From Polyodon spathula (Eukaryota; Chordata; Actinopteri; Acipenseriformes; Polyodontidae): a DNA stretch of 64,000 bases. Of this stretch, positions 1 through 15,833 are shown piece by piece (within the stretch, counting starts at the first letter, position 1; each line of letters opens with the position of its first letter). The notes beneath the pieces are model-generated. The model was not told the DNA's origin. It saw only the letters and a list, made by a program, of their open reading frames with translations, and did no database searches. The DNA is taken from the NCBI RefSeq assembly GCF_017654505.1, contig NC_054535.1, positions 44,467,164 through 44,531,163 on the forward strand, read 5' to 3'. A program made the translations under genes and the position numbers.

Positions 1-446
1 AATTTCCTCTCCATGCCTAGAGTCACCCACTTCTTTCAACAAAATAACCCCCAATCTGCCTGAGCAGTTTAACAGTCTGAGGTGGCCTTCCTGCCTAAAA
101 TGAAAGAAAAAGACCAATGTCTCTGCCACTGTCTGTGGAAGGTGGTCAGTCAGAAAACCTCCAGTAGTGGTGTGCAAGGAACACCAGGGTAAAATGGGTC
201 AAAAAACAGTATGAATATATTTTTGCAACATTTACTGTACTTTCTTGAGGTGGATTGGTTACAAAAACACAGAGCTGCTTTATGACTATTCAATCAAACT
301 TCCAGGCAAAGGAAGACACCACCCAGAATCACCACTGCACTAGCTTGTGTTGAAACTTGTATTAATATTTTATTAGCTCTTAATTAACTTTAAACATATT
401 CCAAGCCTCGCGAAACTCACTGTAGAACATGGAAACACCAGGGATG

Positions 447-447
<1 letters not shown>
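1..447. other. Intergenic flank, nothing recognised
   Basis: The sequence is AT-rich and unique-looking. No reading frame, repeat family or RNA gene could be recognised on either strand. Confidence 0.5.

Positions 448-505
<58 letters not shown>
448..505. repeat. (TA)n microsatellite
   Basis: An uninterrupted run of about 29 TA units, followed by a short imperfect AT stretch. It is the first of about ten long TA arrays in the window. Confidence 0.95.
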
Positions 506-506
<1 letters not shown>

Positions 507-1507
507 TATATATGTTATATTATTATAATAATGGCAGTTATCAGTAATGTGCAAGGTTGGTAATTCTATACATCTCAAGTTTCTGTATCAATACTCGTTG
601 AGTTTCATGAAAACCATTTTTTTTTTTACTCCTTTCTCCTGAGTTACAGGATTTCTTGCATGGTACATTAACTGGTAGAAAAAAAAGACCAACAGCTATG
701 TTCCTCTCGTACCCCTTGCTCACCATCACTGAGTAAGGGCTCCTATACAATCCGTGCGTGGGGTGCTCTGAGCTGCAGCCAAGGACAGCTTGTTCAGTTG
801 GTTTCACCCTGTGAGGTCGGTGGGTGTTGACTTCAGTTAAATACACAGGGAGAGTGACATTTGACAGCTTCTGAACTTAACCTTTCTGATTGCTGATTGT
901 CTGTGGTGGGAAGTAGTCTTCATTTTTGGGCAGACATTTATTGTTTGAGGTTTGTGCAGTTTTCTTGTTTGTTAGCACATCATGCTATTGAACTCGATAG
1001 TATAACCATACAAAAACTCTGAACAGTCTTAGATGGTTAATTCATTTGAAAGCATTGGTGCACACTGTCCCAACATCACTTTTTGGTTGAGAACACATGC
1101 AGGCATTGGCCAGAATATTTGTCTACTGTTCCAAGTTTTACCTCATATATTTGAATTTGTCCAAAGGGTGTTATTGTATTTGAACATGTGGTTAAAGGCA
1201 TTATAGCCCAACCATTTACGTAATGTTTCTGCAGAGATTACTCCAATGGGATTTCTGCTTGGAAATGGCTTAACATTTTATCACTTCATCAGTGCCATGG
1301 ACTCCTCCAGTGAACTTTGATTGCAATAGATACTCCATTATTGCGTCGAGTTGTGCCTGTGTGAAGAGAATGTAGACCTTGACTAATGGAGTCTGGTTTA
1401 AAAACACATTTGTCTGCAGATCTATCGGGGCTTTACATCTGCCCACAAAGGCTGCATTGCTGTTATTCGCCAGCTGTTACTGTTCTAACCTTAACTTACT
1501 GTAGGAT
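506..1507. other. Intergenic, nothing recognised
   Basis: No gene is supported. The short open frames have neither splice context nor a recognisable protein, and the base composition is that of ordinary AT-rich flank. Confidence 0.5.
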
Positions 1508-3262
1508 AGTGATTAGGGTTGCCACCTTTTTCACTGACCAAACCAGGACATATTTCTCAGTCAGCCTAGCTCTATCAAATCTGCAGTATACAGTTTAACA
1601 CAATACCACTAGATTTCAGTACAAATCAATAATCATGCAGTATACACAGTATTGTGCTCTTGATAGCTCTAGCAATTGAACTTGCAAGCCAGAAAAACAG
1701 TAGCTATATCATGGTAGGTTAGAGGCTAATCTTACCTGAGACAAGTAACTGTGGTGATGAGTAACGCTGTAGTAAATCAGTGCAATTTCTGAAGCAACGA
1801 TCCTGTCTATGTGTTTTTTGTTTTAGGTTGAAAAGGTGAAAAGCTTGTTTGTGATGCCCACCCCCCAGTAATAAATCTTAATAAACGTTTTTAATAGATA
1901 TTAAAAAATATGGCACTATTGTTGTGTGTCGGTTAAAAGAGACAAAGCATTATTCAAATGCTGGGACACAGCAGACTGTGCATTTCAGTACTAAACACAT
2001 TTCTAATAAGACAGTGTAAATCCTCAAATCCTTTAAGTAAATAATGAGCGTATAACTGGAATTTTTGGCTGGTATTACATTTGCAGATGTGATACCTTGG
2101 TAGATTTTGACGGTTTTTGCATTAGCATTTATCACTTAGCACATTCACAAAGAAAAATGTGAGTTTTGTATTTCTACTTTTAATTTCAAAAACATGTTTA
2201 CTTAATGGAAAGTGTCTGCTAAAACAATATCTAATTTACGGTAACTAGTTATGTCATCTACCATGTCACTGCAGCAACTTGGAGAATAACAAAGAAGGCC
2301 TGCTAAAAATGAGTTACAGTATTTATCATTTTTATATGGCCCTTCAATTTTCAGATATCAGTAATGGGAAAGGATTACTAACTGCAGTACACTTTAATAA
2401 GAGGCATTTGCTAACTCTCAGTTTTAAAACTTAGCTATGGTTCATTAACATAACACAGTGGAATGATCAAAGTATCATGTATTAATTGTACGACAGTATT
2501 GCATGTGCGAAAACTTAAACAATAAAGCTGAAACTAAAACGCTTTAAATTTAAAATTGGTTGATAGACTAGGTTTAGGGACGTTGCGATACCTGCATGGT
2601 GGATAATAGAATCTACACCCATCGACAGTAACAATCCAAAGCAAACTTGCACCATTGTTACAGATTTAAGTCTTACATGAAAAAATCTGGCTGCTATTTA
2701 ATTAACCCCTTGTTAAAAAACAAAACAAAACAACAACAACAAAAAACACAAAACTGCTTTACCTACAGGTACCACAGTAGCTGGCGCAGTTTACACAGCC
2801 TCAGAGTTTCTGATTGCATCACAAATTCCACATTTCCTAAATCCATTGATGGAAATGTCCGGTCTGTTTTTAATTTGTCTTTAGGCAAATTGGATTCATC
2901 ACTCACTACCATTCTCATATTCACTTTGACATCTGACACATTCTTTCCCTTGCCCAGCGCGCACTTCTGTGCTGCATACCAGCAGTCTGTCAAAGGGCGA
3001 GACCTCACACTGTATGCCACACTCTGATTGGTGGAAGTATTATTGAAGATCCAATCCAAACTGCCAATAAAGACTCAATAAATTCTACCCCAAAATGTCC
3101 CATTATACACGGTATGTCAAAGAAAAAGGAAGGTTTGTGTTTTTATGCGTTTCATTTAAAACCGGACATTAGGGCATTTGTGTTTGTTAATTCCTGCCAC
3201 CCGGACACAGATGCCAATTCCCGGACTGTTCGGGTCAAACCCGGACAGGTGGTAACCCGAAC
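1508..3262. mobile_element. Possible DNA transposon with imperfect inverted ends
   Basis: The left end reads 'gattagggttgccacc' near 1512. The right end read on the minus strand from about 3262 gives 'ctgttcgggttaccacc'. Both sides carry 'ccaggaca'- or 'ccggaca'-type sequence just inside. This suggests a non-autonomous DNA transposon of about 1.75 kb, or two related small elements facing each other. The interior has short frames on both strands (2647-3059) that match nothing I know. I could not find a target duplication, and the superfamily is not assigned. Confidence 0.35.
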
Positions 3263-6200
3263 AGTGATGGCATTTAATCAGTTTTACTTATGCAGGTGTT
3301 CACAAAACTGGATGTTTATTGATGACTGCAACAAAAAAGTGGCTACCTCTTAAAAACAGTTTATAGGACCATAATTTCAAAGTGTTTCCTCAATTCTTTA
3401 ATTAACTCCTATTTTTTTAAAGGAGAAAAAATCATGTTTATAATACAAAATAAAAAACAATGCTTAAGAGGACTTGAAGTATATAACTTAGCTGTTTGGT
3501 TTTAGTTTTGTAAAATTATCAGGGGTTTTACCTCTTTCAAAAAATATTTAAAGACTAGAATAAACCCTTTGAATATATGGGCCATAGTCACATAACATCC
3601 CATAAGAAGTATTTTCTACAGGCTGGCTCTTATGGTTGGAAGCACTGGTTCAACGTTTAATCCTTCTACTGTTACAAATTCCAGGTACATCAACCAGTTA
3701 TACACTATAAAATAGTTAACATGGAAGTGAATGCATCAGTTTAGCAGTTAGTAGATTTATATGCATGTGATACTCCTCAAAACATAAATATGCTATATTT
3801 TTTCTCTTTATTCAGTGTTTATCCAGTAATAATCCAATGTTTGTGTAATTTTGCAGCTTTATGGAAAAATTTTATTAAATAAAGAATGTAATTATTTATT
3901 TAGGTTAAACAGAATAATTACTCCATGTGACAAAAAATATTTGTTTTATGGGTGATTGCATAGAGGTTATTAGCTGCAAATGATCTTTAAAACCAAGACA
4001 ATGACAATATGTTTTCCAAAGCGCACCAAGTCTGGATATAAGCTCTTAGAATGATAACTGAGAGTTGAAAAAAAACATAAAAAATGTTTAGTATTCAGGT
4101 GAAGAAATGTGAAATTCAGCTGACATTTTTATTTCACTGTTCACTGATTTCGTTTTATTTTTCTATTCAAAACAATATGCATTTCCATTGGACTTTATGA
4201 AAGCGTTTGTGTCCTTGCTATAACTGTTTATAAAGAGAAGGAGATGATTCTCCTCAGTGGCTGCCCCAGTTATTTAAATACACTGATGTATATAGCAATG
4301 AGGTACAGGCAAATACCTACATTAAAGAGTACAGGTACAAACACAGTTCCAGTTATGTGGGGTTCCTTTACAGATATACCTAGAGTGAAGAATTAAGCAT
4401 AAGTGATGAAAGCCAGACTGACTTCCCTTCTACGAGCCACAATAACCTATGAAAATACATTTCAGAAAGTGGTGAAACTCAGTAATTGGTTGGACTACCC
4501 ACTTGCTTTAATTTGACAAATATTTTTCGTATAAAGTGGAAAAGACAAATATTTTTTAAAAATCCCTCGCTGAAACATTTAAAGAGATTAATATAAATAA
4601 TCCTTGTTGTAGAAGTGATTGCTTCTTGACCTTTTTTTTCTGTATCCATATTTCAACCTGTAGACTGGGGAAGAAATACATGTCTCCTTCCTGCTCAGGT
4701 TTCTTGACCTTTGACCTCCAACTCAGTCACATCAACTGAAAGGTCATTAACCCTAATATGATGGTACTCGCTGACAGCAGGGAGTAAGTTTGTTCTGAGG
4801 CTAAAAGTCTCTTTTCTCAGATTCCCAGAGAAGCAAATATCTACAAAGGGAATATAGGATTCCCCCCTTCCTCCAGGGCAACTGGCAGGGGCAGGAATTG
4901 AACACCTCTTCAGAGGTGTAACAAATAATAGTCAGTACTTAGTTACTCTGAAATCTGGAAAGGTCTGAATGGCTTTGACAACCTGAAGGGCACTTCAGGT
5001 GCTCTCTATACCCCAAACAGTGGAGTGTACTGATCAGTGATGGAAATACAAACACAAAGCCACTCTGTGCAAGAGAAAAAAACGTATCTAGCAGATGTTC
5101 TAAAGGAGACTATTTTAGATTTAGCTTTATAAAAGTACATTTGCCTGCTCACTGCTGGACTTAAGGGCAACCTTTAGATGTGTGTTTGGCCTTTTATAAC
5201 AATTGAAACAACACAAATGCATTTAGAGAATCTTTTTATTTCTATGTATGGTATTTTTTGGTAATGCAACGTTCAAGCCAATTGTAGCGCAGAAAGCCAT
5301 TCATTTATTACATCGGAACAGCACAAATCCAGCTCGACCGGATAATTACAAGAGTACACATCCTAAACCATGCAGTTATGTTGGTAAACAGATGAAACCT
5401 GCTTCACAATGGAAACAGATACAACTTACGTGCTTATGGTCCATTCTCACCACCTCTTCCAACCCCAGTGGGCTGCTACTGTACTTGTGCCGGACAAGCT
5501 TCTGCTGAGCTCACCGCACAGGTAGGAAGGACAGGTTTGCATCACATGGTAATTATTCCACATATACAGCGCACATAATTTTATACTGTGCATGCATACA
5601 TACATACTGGGAGATGGGAAACATTCACTCATTTTTAAGGACATCATTATACAACTACTACTTTACCTGTGATCAGCAATTTATATAGTTGGTTTATTCA
5701 GTAAGCCAACCATGTGCGTCTGTTAACAAGGACACATACAGTACATGTTTTCCATACATTTTTTTAAGACGATTAATTACCCAGTAAGTTAACTGTGACT
5801 GATTAATATGGTCTTGTAAAACCAGAGACGCATACATAGGTATATGAACCACCAAATCGGAGTTCATTAATCAGACTAGCATACTCTGAGTCTATCAGTT
5901 TGTTTCTGTCAGTGCTTTGATGGATGATTTTGTCTGTCATTTGATGAGCTCTGTGTTTGTGTATTTAAATAGCTCAATAAATAGCATCTGCTAACCTATT
6001 GGCTATCTTTACGAAACAGGGCGCTGTATTGCAGCTGCTTGTCAATTGGTTTGGAGGACAAAGATAGAATGAGCCCCAGGAGTTAAAAAATGTGTAGTTT
6101 TCTTAAGTTCCTTTGCCTAACAGTGCAAGCACTTACTTGTTGTTTGGGAGGAAGCATGAAATACTGACAAGTTCTATTGTTGTAACTTTTAATAATTATT

Positions 6201-9200
6201 TATGCTTACACATGTATATTGATTAAGCAATAATGCCTGCTGACTAAAACTTGTGGGAGTTACAGTAGGTGATTTTGAATTACCAGGGTATATACATCTT
6301 CTGACATGTGATTGATAGATGTGTCATTTTACTGGTTATTATCCAGACAGCATGTTTTGTGTACACAAAGTAAAATTCTTCTTGTGCAGTGAAGTCTTCT
6401 CTCATTAACAGCTATGAACCTGCCTCTGGAAACAGGATGCTCAGCTGTCGCCCGACACGAACCTGATCACGTTGTCATCGACTTGGTTCTCATCATTCTG
6501 ATCCATCCGTCTCAGAAACATATGAGTTTAGTTTAAAATATTTCATATCAGCTTGGCACTTGTAATGACACTTTAGCAGCCTCACAAAATGAACCCAGTG
6601 CCCCACCAAGGACAAATTCTTAAGTTTCACAGGTTCCATCACTCTGTAGTGTGTGTCATTTTTTGGATAGGTAACAGAGGTTCAAACGATTTGCTTAAAA
6701 CAGGAAACATTAATCCTGTTGAGTCTTAGCAGCAGCTCTAAGCTGAAAAGATGTATATTTTAAGACTCTATCAACAGGACAGCATACACCAGCTTTCCAT
6801 GCAAATGTTTGTAGACCCCAGTACCATTTTGTTTAATCAAAACAATATTTCTTCCTTCCTGAGATCAGATGGCCAGTCATGCAATTGTCACCCATGGCAA
6901 CTGTTAGGCCATTTGGAAGGGGCTACACAGGGAAAGACAGGAGATTTTGGTAATACAGGCAATTCAATCCATAAAAACATTTTAAAAAGTGTACATGTGG
7001 ACCCTCATTGATTTGGATTCATTATCAAATATGTGTTAATTAAATACAAATCAATATGGCTCCTCATTTACTCTGTTTCTTGCAACAATGTATATTTATT
7101 AAAATGTTAAAGGTTCATTCATCTGGGTCCTCCGAGGTTATTCATTGCATGTTGATGCCAATTGTTCTCAAACATTTGCAGGGATTACTGATGGAGATAA
7201 CATGTTTAATTTACTGTTAGAAATAGACTTTACCCTGCAGTAGAGTGGCTAATATTATTGCAGTTTCTGCTTTCAAGTAGAGTGCTTTAGAAAACAGCTA
7301 TAGACAAGCATAAATCGATTATTTTCTATAAAGGGCATAAACAATTGGCATACAATATTGGAATTTTGTCAGACACCTTTCTATTGTGTTGGACGCTCTT
7401 CTCCAAAATGTCATTGCTAGTGTTGCTTGTGAGGGACCACCCTATATGTTATTTATTTCAAATTCAAATTCCATTCCAGGACAGAGTTATAGTCTAGACT
7501 CCTAAACCGATTAAATGTTTGTCTAAAGGCTGTTATGGTTTTACTACAGGTTATAAAAGGCCGAAGGTGAAGAAAGTGCACTGCATTTAAAATGTATGTC
7601 CATAAACACATACTGTAGGCTCTTCACTTATTGAGCCATAAATTACAAGTTTATTTGTAAAGCACAAAACTTCACACAAACTGCAGTAAAGTGTTTTGTA
7701 AGGAGCATCAGACAATGAGAGCTGCCATACTGTATCTCATAACAGTGAAGTATTTTGTTCAACAGCAGCCTATAATACAGGATTACTCATATACAGATCA
7801 GTGGAAGGACAGCATCTGTCAGCCCCTGTGCTTCTTTACAAGCTATACCTCAGGTATTATTTTGTAAGGAGTGTAAGCAGTGTTTGCCAAAAAATCATGA
7901 TTAAAAAGACCATTCTACTGTACATACCAGTAAGTCATCAATACTCATATGGTTTTATTAAACATGTGCCTAATGTTGCTCAAAGGTCAACAGAAACCAG
8001 ATATAGTCCCGACCAAGAAAGTATTGTGCTCGAGTCAGATTAGTCTACTGTTTTTTGTTGTTTTTTTTATCCAAAATCAGTAAATCCCTAGAGGAATGCC
8101 ACATCTTTCAGCAGCCAGCTCTTTCTTTTTTTATCGTACTATGCTGACTGGAGATAGGCATCTGCCATTGTACTCTTGCCCATACACATAATCAGACAAT
8201 TGGGAGAGTAGAGGTGTTTAACCTGGCCTTGTGTTTGCTTTGTATCTGACAGGTCCCAGTACTTTATTGTTACAGCTTTAATGATTTGGTCCACCAGACT
8301 TCCTGTAGATAAATGCATGGTTGTATATATGCCAGTAATACGTTTATCAATATTTTATACATGAGTCTTTTCTGTGCTATTTTACAATGTCTCTCCAAGT
8401 ACTTTATTGGTGCTTACTTGTACAGCATTTCTTCCTAATACTCCTCCAGTCTCTGTAGTTAAGAAGGTTTTTTTTTCTTCTACAAGAATGTCATAAAGAA
8501 TAGAGAGCAGTGTTGGCATAACAATATGTGACTGTAGTTCCTTCTCTTAACCACCAGATATCAACCACTGTACTAAAGAGCCAGGCTCACTCGCTGAAGC
8601 TGTTAAAACCGGGTCTGTATTCCTTCTTGTGCATTTCATTTACATCACAAACTGTAAATCTGTGGCAAAACCTGGAAATACTTTTATGTGGTTAATTGTC
8701 ACGGACCATCCATAAAGTTTCCATAATGAATAAAGGTTCTCCACACAAAGCAACTGAGCTTAAAAACTAGCCTGTTCGCTATTGAAACTGATGTGAAAGA
8801 GATGATTCAAAAAATGATTCAGGATGCTAAAAACATAGGAGGAATAAGAGCTTTGAATTGCTTCAGGACAGTAACCCACTGTTTCAATGGGTCTCAATTA
8901 ATAACAGTCTAGCTAATGCCATCTCAAATTATTGACTGTGCTTCACTTCAAAGAGGGTATGGTAGTATGGTAGTTACTTTATGTCACCTTGCCTTTTACA
9001 TCTTTTCTTTAAGTATTAGTAAAACACTTAAAAAAAAAAAAATTGTGCCACCACTGTTTTTAACTACTATTTTATAGACCGTTAAAACAAAAAAATATTG
9101 TATGTGGTTTATTACCCATGATCCACACTGCAGTACGTGGTATTGTTTCTCAAGGCCTCACCAGCTCCCTACCAACTCCACCTATCCCATGCCTGCTCCT

Positions 9201-10947
9201 CATATCCCTGCACATGCCTACATTCAAGCATGGTGCTACTCAGGGGGGTTTTATTTCCTATTTTTCTTTATATCTAATCAGTTTCTGTAGTGTGCTGCAT
9301 CGCTGGTGTGATACTCAGTATCCATTTAACTGTCTTTCCCTTTCAGTTAAATTACCACTGAGGCTCAATAAATAAGCTGTTCTACCTTTATCACAAGTGC
9401 CAATGATACGTTCTTACATAACTTATTGAGTGACATATATTTTCAATCTATAAGACATTAAGCTGGCACGAATATTGATACTCCCTTGGCTGAAGGTGAG
9501 TGCAAGTGCAAGACATAGCTAAGATTTCTAGACATTTACACTACTCCTCACATCTTGTATTGACACACCCACCAAACAGTCAAATCAACACATGTGTCTA
9601 TCTAGGTGTATATACTGTGTGACAAGTGTTAGATATTAAATGAGACTTCATGGCATGGACACTTGAGTCCAAACAACCACATTATTTAATATTTAATCCT
9701 TTTCGATTTCATAAACGTTTAGATGTCTTATATAAAAGGGAGGGTGGCGTGCTTGTAACGTCCTCATAAACTCTTGAATGGCAGAAGGAAATGCAAAATA
9801 AAAGATTTAAGAGGATAAATTCTGCACACCTTAACAATATAAATAATAATTGAGATAAGATTAGAAATGCTTTAAAAAAAAAAAAATATGGAAAGGGAGG
9901 TCCTTTTATGAGAAGCAGCTGCTTTTTAACTCAAGTGGAAGATTGGATTAAGGTTCCCTCACCACTCCTTTGAGAGCTGTGCTTGGAAAACATGAATATC
10001 AAGGTAATCCCCAAAGGTATGTGGGGGGCTAAAACACTAAGAATTCATCATCCACAAATCCAAAGCAACCCAGCAAAAGAGCAGTACAGCCTAGAAGAAA
10101 AGCATGTTTGACTGTTTGGCTTTACCACTATATTTGTTTGAAGAAGAAACCAAACGTGTAAGACTTTTTATCCTAATGTATGAAGTGCTCTTTAAAGCTG
10201 CGTTCCTACTGCTCAAGAAAACCCTTGATTTTCTGGCCCTTGTGAGACTTGTTTTTACTGTATCTGGGGTTATGCAGTACATCAAGTGGCAGAGCTGTGA
10301 TTCAACCTCATGAACTATTGGTTCAACCAGCCTGCTCAGTTTACCACCACTCTTCACCAGTCTAACTTTTATTATAAAATGGCAAGGTCTTATCATATAA
10401 CTGCTGTAACTAGTTGACCATCTATTGTATTAGGAGACAACAGTCTTCATTACTCCTTCCTATACCCTATGCAACCTATATTTATAACTGTAATGTATTT
10501 CTACCTTAAACACTTTCCTTTGGAGTTTAGTTTTATTTCAGAGGGAGTGATTGTGGTCATTCACCAGCTCCAAGGAAAATGTTTGGCGGTTTTTTCAATA
10601 ACCCTCTTCAGCAAGCATTGAGAGTCAGATTGAATGAGTGTAGAGACTGTCCTGGCTAGAGATATCATCACTTTTCAAGTGGTTGGTCACATACGATATT
10701 CCATATTTATTGCTAATATATATTTAGATCAGTTTCTGTCTGCATCCATTTGAGCCACCACCACCATTTATATATTTAAGTGTTTACATTATTTATTTAC
10801 ATGTATTATAGGTGTTTCAATGAGCCATGAATCTCTCTTGATCATTTTAAAAACTTTCAAGAAAAAAAGGAAACATTTTAAAAACTTGCCTCATCCAATC
10901 AATGTGCACAACATAGACCTGAATTCAACCTACAAACCCTTATACCA
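3263..10947. other. Intergenic flank, 7.7 kb without a recognised gene
   Basis: This long AT-rich stretch has short A and T runs but no recognisable transposon protein, exon or RNA gene. The open frames are all short, lack splice context and look random. It may contain old repeats too decayed to recognise by eye. Confidence 0.45.
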
Positions 10948-11145
10948 GTTTACCATGGTATTTTTGTACTTTTCCCATTCTTTTTTTCATGGCAATACCA
11001 TGTATTAACAATAATTTACTCTGGTTTACCATGCTTATTAATATGCTTTATCTTACCTCACTGTTCTTTACATTGTTTTCCTGTGCTTTACCATGCTTTC
11101 ACAATGCTTTACTACGCTTTTACTATGGTAAACTTTTATATGGGT
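10948..11145 (+). repeat. Dispersed 'ttaccatgcttt' repeat, copy 1
   Basis: A degenerate array of 'tttaccatgctt'-like units that ends in 'tatggtaaacttttatatgg'. Related copies with the same end lie at 18128-18245 (plus) and 19730-19870 (minus). The shared end, internal near-palindromes and lack of an ORF suggest a MITE-like family built on a short internal tandem array. Confidence 0.6.
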
Positions 11146-12061
11146 ACATAGTCACATTTCTCAAACTTATTAAAGGATATACCAGTCAGCTCCCAAACTT
11201 GTCTGTTTTGATTATATTGTATTTCCAGTTTTAGAAGTTTGGATTAACAATTAAAAAATATATATTTCATAATACTATTTGCAACAGTAAATATTATAAT
11301 TTCAAATTCAGCACGTTCTTCCTGTAATTGGATGTGAAATGCGCAGTTACATGTAATAAAATCAGTTTCAGTTTTTCGTTCTCAAACATGGCAGCCGATT
11401 TGCAAGCCAGACCACAATATATATTTAGTGTTGTTGTTTTGACTGACAGCCACCTTCATTGTTCAGATTAGTTCAAGAAAGTTCAGAGGCTTCATCAAAT
11501 GCTAACTTTAAAAAGTAATCCTACAGGCTATATGTGTGTGTGGCAGGGGAGAGACTGGGAATCTTCTTGACAAAAAAGAAGGCACAATTTATTGTGAGAC
11601 AGATCAGGAAGGTCAAAAGCATAACCAGTTGCCGTAATGCTGTACAATAAATGGTGTCACTAGCTGACCCATTGAACACCACAGTATAGTGTGCTCCAGT
11701 AGGTGTCATAATAAGGGGTTAAAAAGGTTAAGTCCAAGGAGGCCATCAAGAGAAAATGTAGATTCTAAAAAATAAAAATAGTAATATGTTACCCTTGATT
11801 CAAATAATTTCACAAGACTATGAGAACAAGCTTCTCTTACTACATCATTCTTGCACATTTAAATATTTTCTAACCAGGTTTTCCAAAAGCAATACATTTA
11901 TGATGTACATAAAATATGAACAGGTGTTTGTTATCCATACTGTTTGCTATTTTGTAACAATCTGCTTTATCTGGGTTTTGTTCTATAAACAAAATCTTGG
12001 CGATCCTTTTTAACCTACTAACCGAGTACCCATGTGGAATATGTCACATATAATAATATAT
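11146..12061. other. Intergenic, nothing recognised
   Basis: AT-rich unique sequence. I see no conserved frame or repeat end in it. Confidence 0.45.
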
Positions 12062-13585
<1,524 letters not shown>

Positions 13586-13664
<79 letters not shown>

Positions 13665-13742
13665 TGTGTGTTACGTGTGTGTGTGATATACCACTTATAG
13701 ACCTAGAATAAACACAAAATTATATTATAAAACAAAATATAT

Positions 13743-13773
<31 letters not shown>

Positions 13774-13784
13774 TATATAGATAT

Positions 13785-13823
<39 letters not shown>
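13586..13823. repeat. Two (TA)n arrays
   Basis: A pure TA array (13586-13661) and a second, imperfect TA array (about 13739-13823) are separated by a short spacer. A T-rich tract follows. Confidence 0.95.
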
Positions 13824-13826
<3 letters not shown>

Positions 13827-14349
13827 TTGTTTTGTTTTTTTTTTTTGATTTTTTTTTTGTTTTTTTTAACATACCAACATTAAGTGTATATAGTGTTTAA
13901 ATAGAGGAAGATATGTGGATAGTTTACTGCAATTAATAATACTGCTCTTTTGCTCTTTTGCTGTGGAATCTGTAACATCCATAGATGCAGACAAGATCTA
14001 TATTTTCTGTCTTCTGTCCTACCAACTATCAATCCTCTGAGTGTTTCAACCCAAACAGTTTGTGCATGGTTTATTTCACAAAAACAATATCATGGTACTG
14101 TTTGCTTTACGCTACAACTGCTTATTTATACAAGAAATGTTTTGACTTCATGTGTTTTTTTTGTTTTTTTTTAACTTGCTAAGCTATTGAGCACAAAAGA
14201 CGTTTCACTTGACACAGACTTTGCATGTAGTAGTTAACCCACAAGCCAGGGTAAATGCTACTTTTCAAGCTCTGTATATATAAATGATTAGTATATTAGA
14301 AAAGCACCTAAAAAGAATTATTCATGTTTAGGAGCTCAAACCCCTAGAG
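13824..14349. other. Intergenic, nothing recognised
   Basis: T-rich then ordinary AT-rich sequence. No supported gene. Confidence 0.45.
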
Positions 14350-14614
14350 CAGAGATCTTCATAATAAACCTGCGCACCACATGCTCCCCAGGTAATCTGT
14401 TATGTCTACTGTGCAAATCCTGCCATTTAGCCATGCATCTTTTCCGCAGCTTATAAAGCTGAAACATTTGACGTACATGTGTGCTAAAGGCAGTTGACGC
14501 AAGATTCAGTGACATTTAATGTGGGAAAAACTAATTTTGGAGGAAAGGGGAATGAAAGTGCTTATAGTATTTTGTACAGAAGTTAGGAATTTGGCCCAAA
14601 TTTGAGGACCACAG
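14350..14614. mobile_element. Possible small hAT-type element
   Basis: The left end 'cagagatcttcat' and the right end 'tttgaggaccacag' resemble decayed inverted ends of the hAT/Charlie type, which typically read CAGTGGTCCTCAAA. The 265-bp interior has no ORF. Flanking 8-mers match at only about 5 of 8 positions, so a target duplication is weak. Confidence 0.35.
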
Positions 14615-14682
14615 TCCTTAAGCTCATTTTTTACAAATTTAACTATGTTTTAATGTTAGTCAGCTAATTGTTATTTCCTTAA

Positions 14683-14953
14683 AATGTAAGTAGCGGGGTT
14701 CTGAAAAATATGGCGTTACACGTCCCCATGTGTTGCTGCATGTGTTTATATACCTGTATTTTTTTTCTTTTCGTTGTAAACATCCTGACAACTTTTTACA
14801 CGTATAAGTTTAAGTCTGTTTCAAAGCTCTTTTCAACATGCCAGCGCTAGTGCACTGCGTTGAGACCAGGGGTATAAACCCTCTGATTGCTGCTGGAAGA
14901 GCAGCTTGAAAAAAAAATCGACATTAATAAAGTGACCACGCTACTTACTCTTT
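14683..14953 (+). mobile_element. MITE with 'gtaagtagcg' terminal repeats, copy A
   Basis: The left end reads 'aatgtaagtagcggggttc'. The right end 'cgctacttactcttt' is its inverse complement, so the unit of about 271 bp has terminal inverted repeats and no ORF. Partial copies of the left end lie at 21194 and 48652 with the same internal order ('aaaaatat.gcgtta', 'cccca.gtgttgct', 'aacatcctgacaa'). I do not recognise a named family. Confidence 0.7.
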
Positions 14954-15143
14954 AAGTTAGTTTACAATAGTACATGTTGTTTGGTTAAGACTATTTTTTG
15001 TTAATAATGATAAATAAATAAGTACTTGTAAATAAGTACTATATACACTTCATCCTGACATCATAATTCTTTCGAATTGCATCTGTGTCATTATCTTTTT
15101 TTCTTTTTTTTTTTTTTATCTAAATTTAGTTAGTGCAACATTG

Positions 15144-15146
<3 letters not shown>

Positions 15147-15213
<67 letters not shown>

Positions 15214-15242
15214 TGAGTGTACACACACACACACACACACAC
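15147..15242. repeat. (TA)n then (AC)n microsatellites
   Basis: TA array at 15147-15212, a short spacer 'ctgagtgt', and an AC array at 15221-15242 that abuts the left end of a Tc1-like element. Confidence 0.95.
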
Positions 15243-15833
15243 AGTGTACAAAACATTAGGAACACCTGCTCTTTCCATGAAATAGACTGACGAGATGAAC
15301 CCAGGTGAAAGCTAAGATACCTTATTGATGTAACCTGTTAAATCCATTTCAATCAGTGTAGATGAAGGGGAGACAGGTTAAAGAAGGATTTTTAAGCCTT
15401 GACAAAACTGAGACATGGATTGTGTATGTGTGCCATTCAAAGCGTAAATGGGCAAGACAAAAGATTTAAGTGCCTTTCAACAGGGTATGGTAGTAGGTGC
15501 CAGGCATGCCAGTTTGGGCAAGACAAAAGATTTAAGTACCTTTCAACGGGGTATGATAGTAGGTGCCAGGCACGCCGGTTTGAGTGTTTCAAGAACTGTA
15601 TCGCTGCTGGGTTTTTCACGCTCAACAGTTTTTCTTGTGTATCAAGGATGGTCCACCACCCAAAGGACATCCAGCCAACGGCAGGCCAGTGGTCGAAAAC
15701 TGCTCATTGATCAAAGAGGCCAACGGAGGCTGACACGGATTGTGCAGTGCAACAGACGGGCTACAGTTAGTCAACTGACAGTCTTTATGGCTACATGTCA
15801 ACTGACAGTCAAATGTACAACGTGCTAAAAGAC

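Noticed and set aside
2647..3059. Overlapping frames on both strands (126 and 98 codons)
   Set aside because: Neither resembles a known protein, and they lie inside a likely non-autonomous element.
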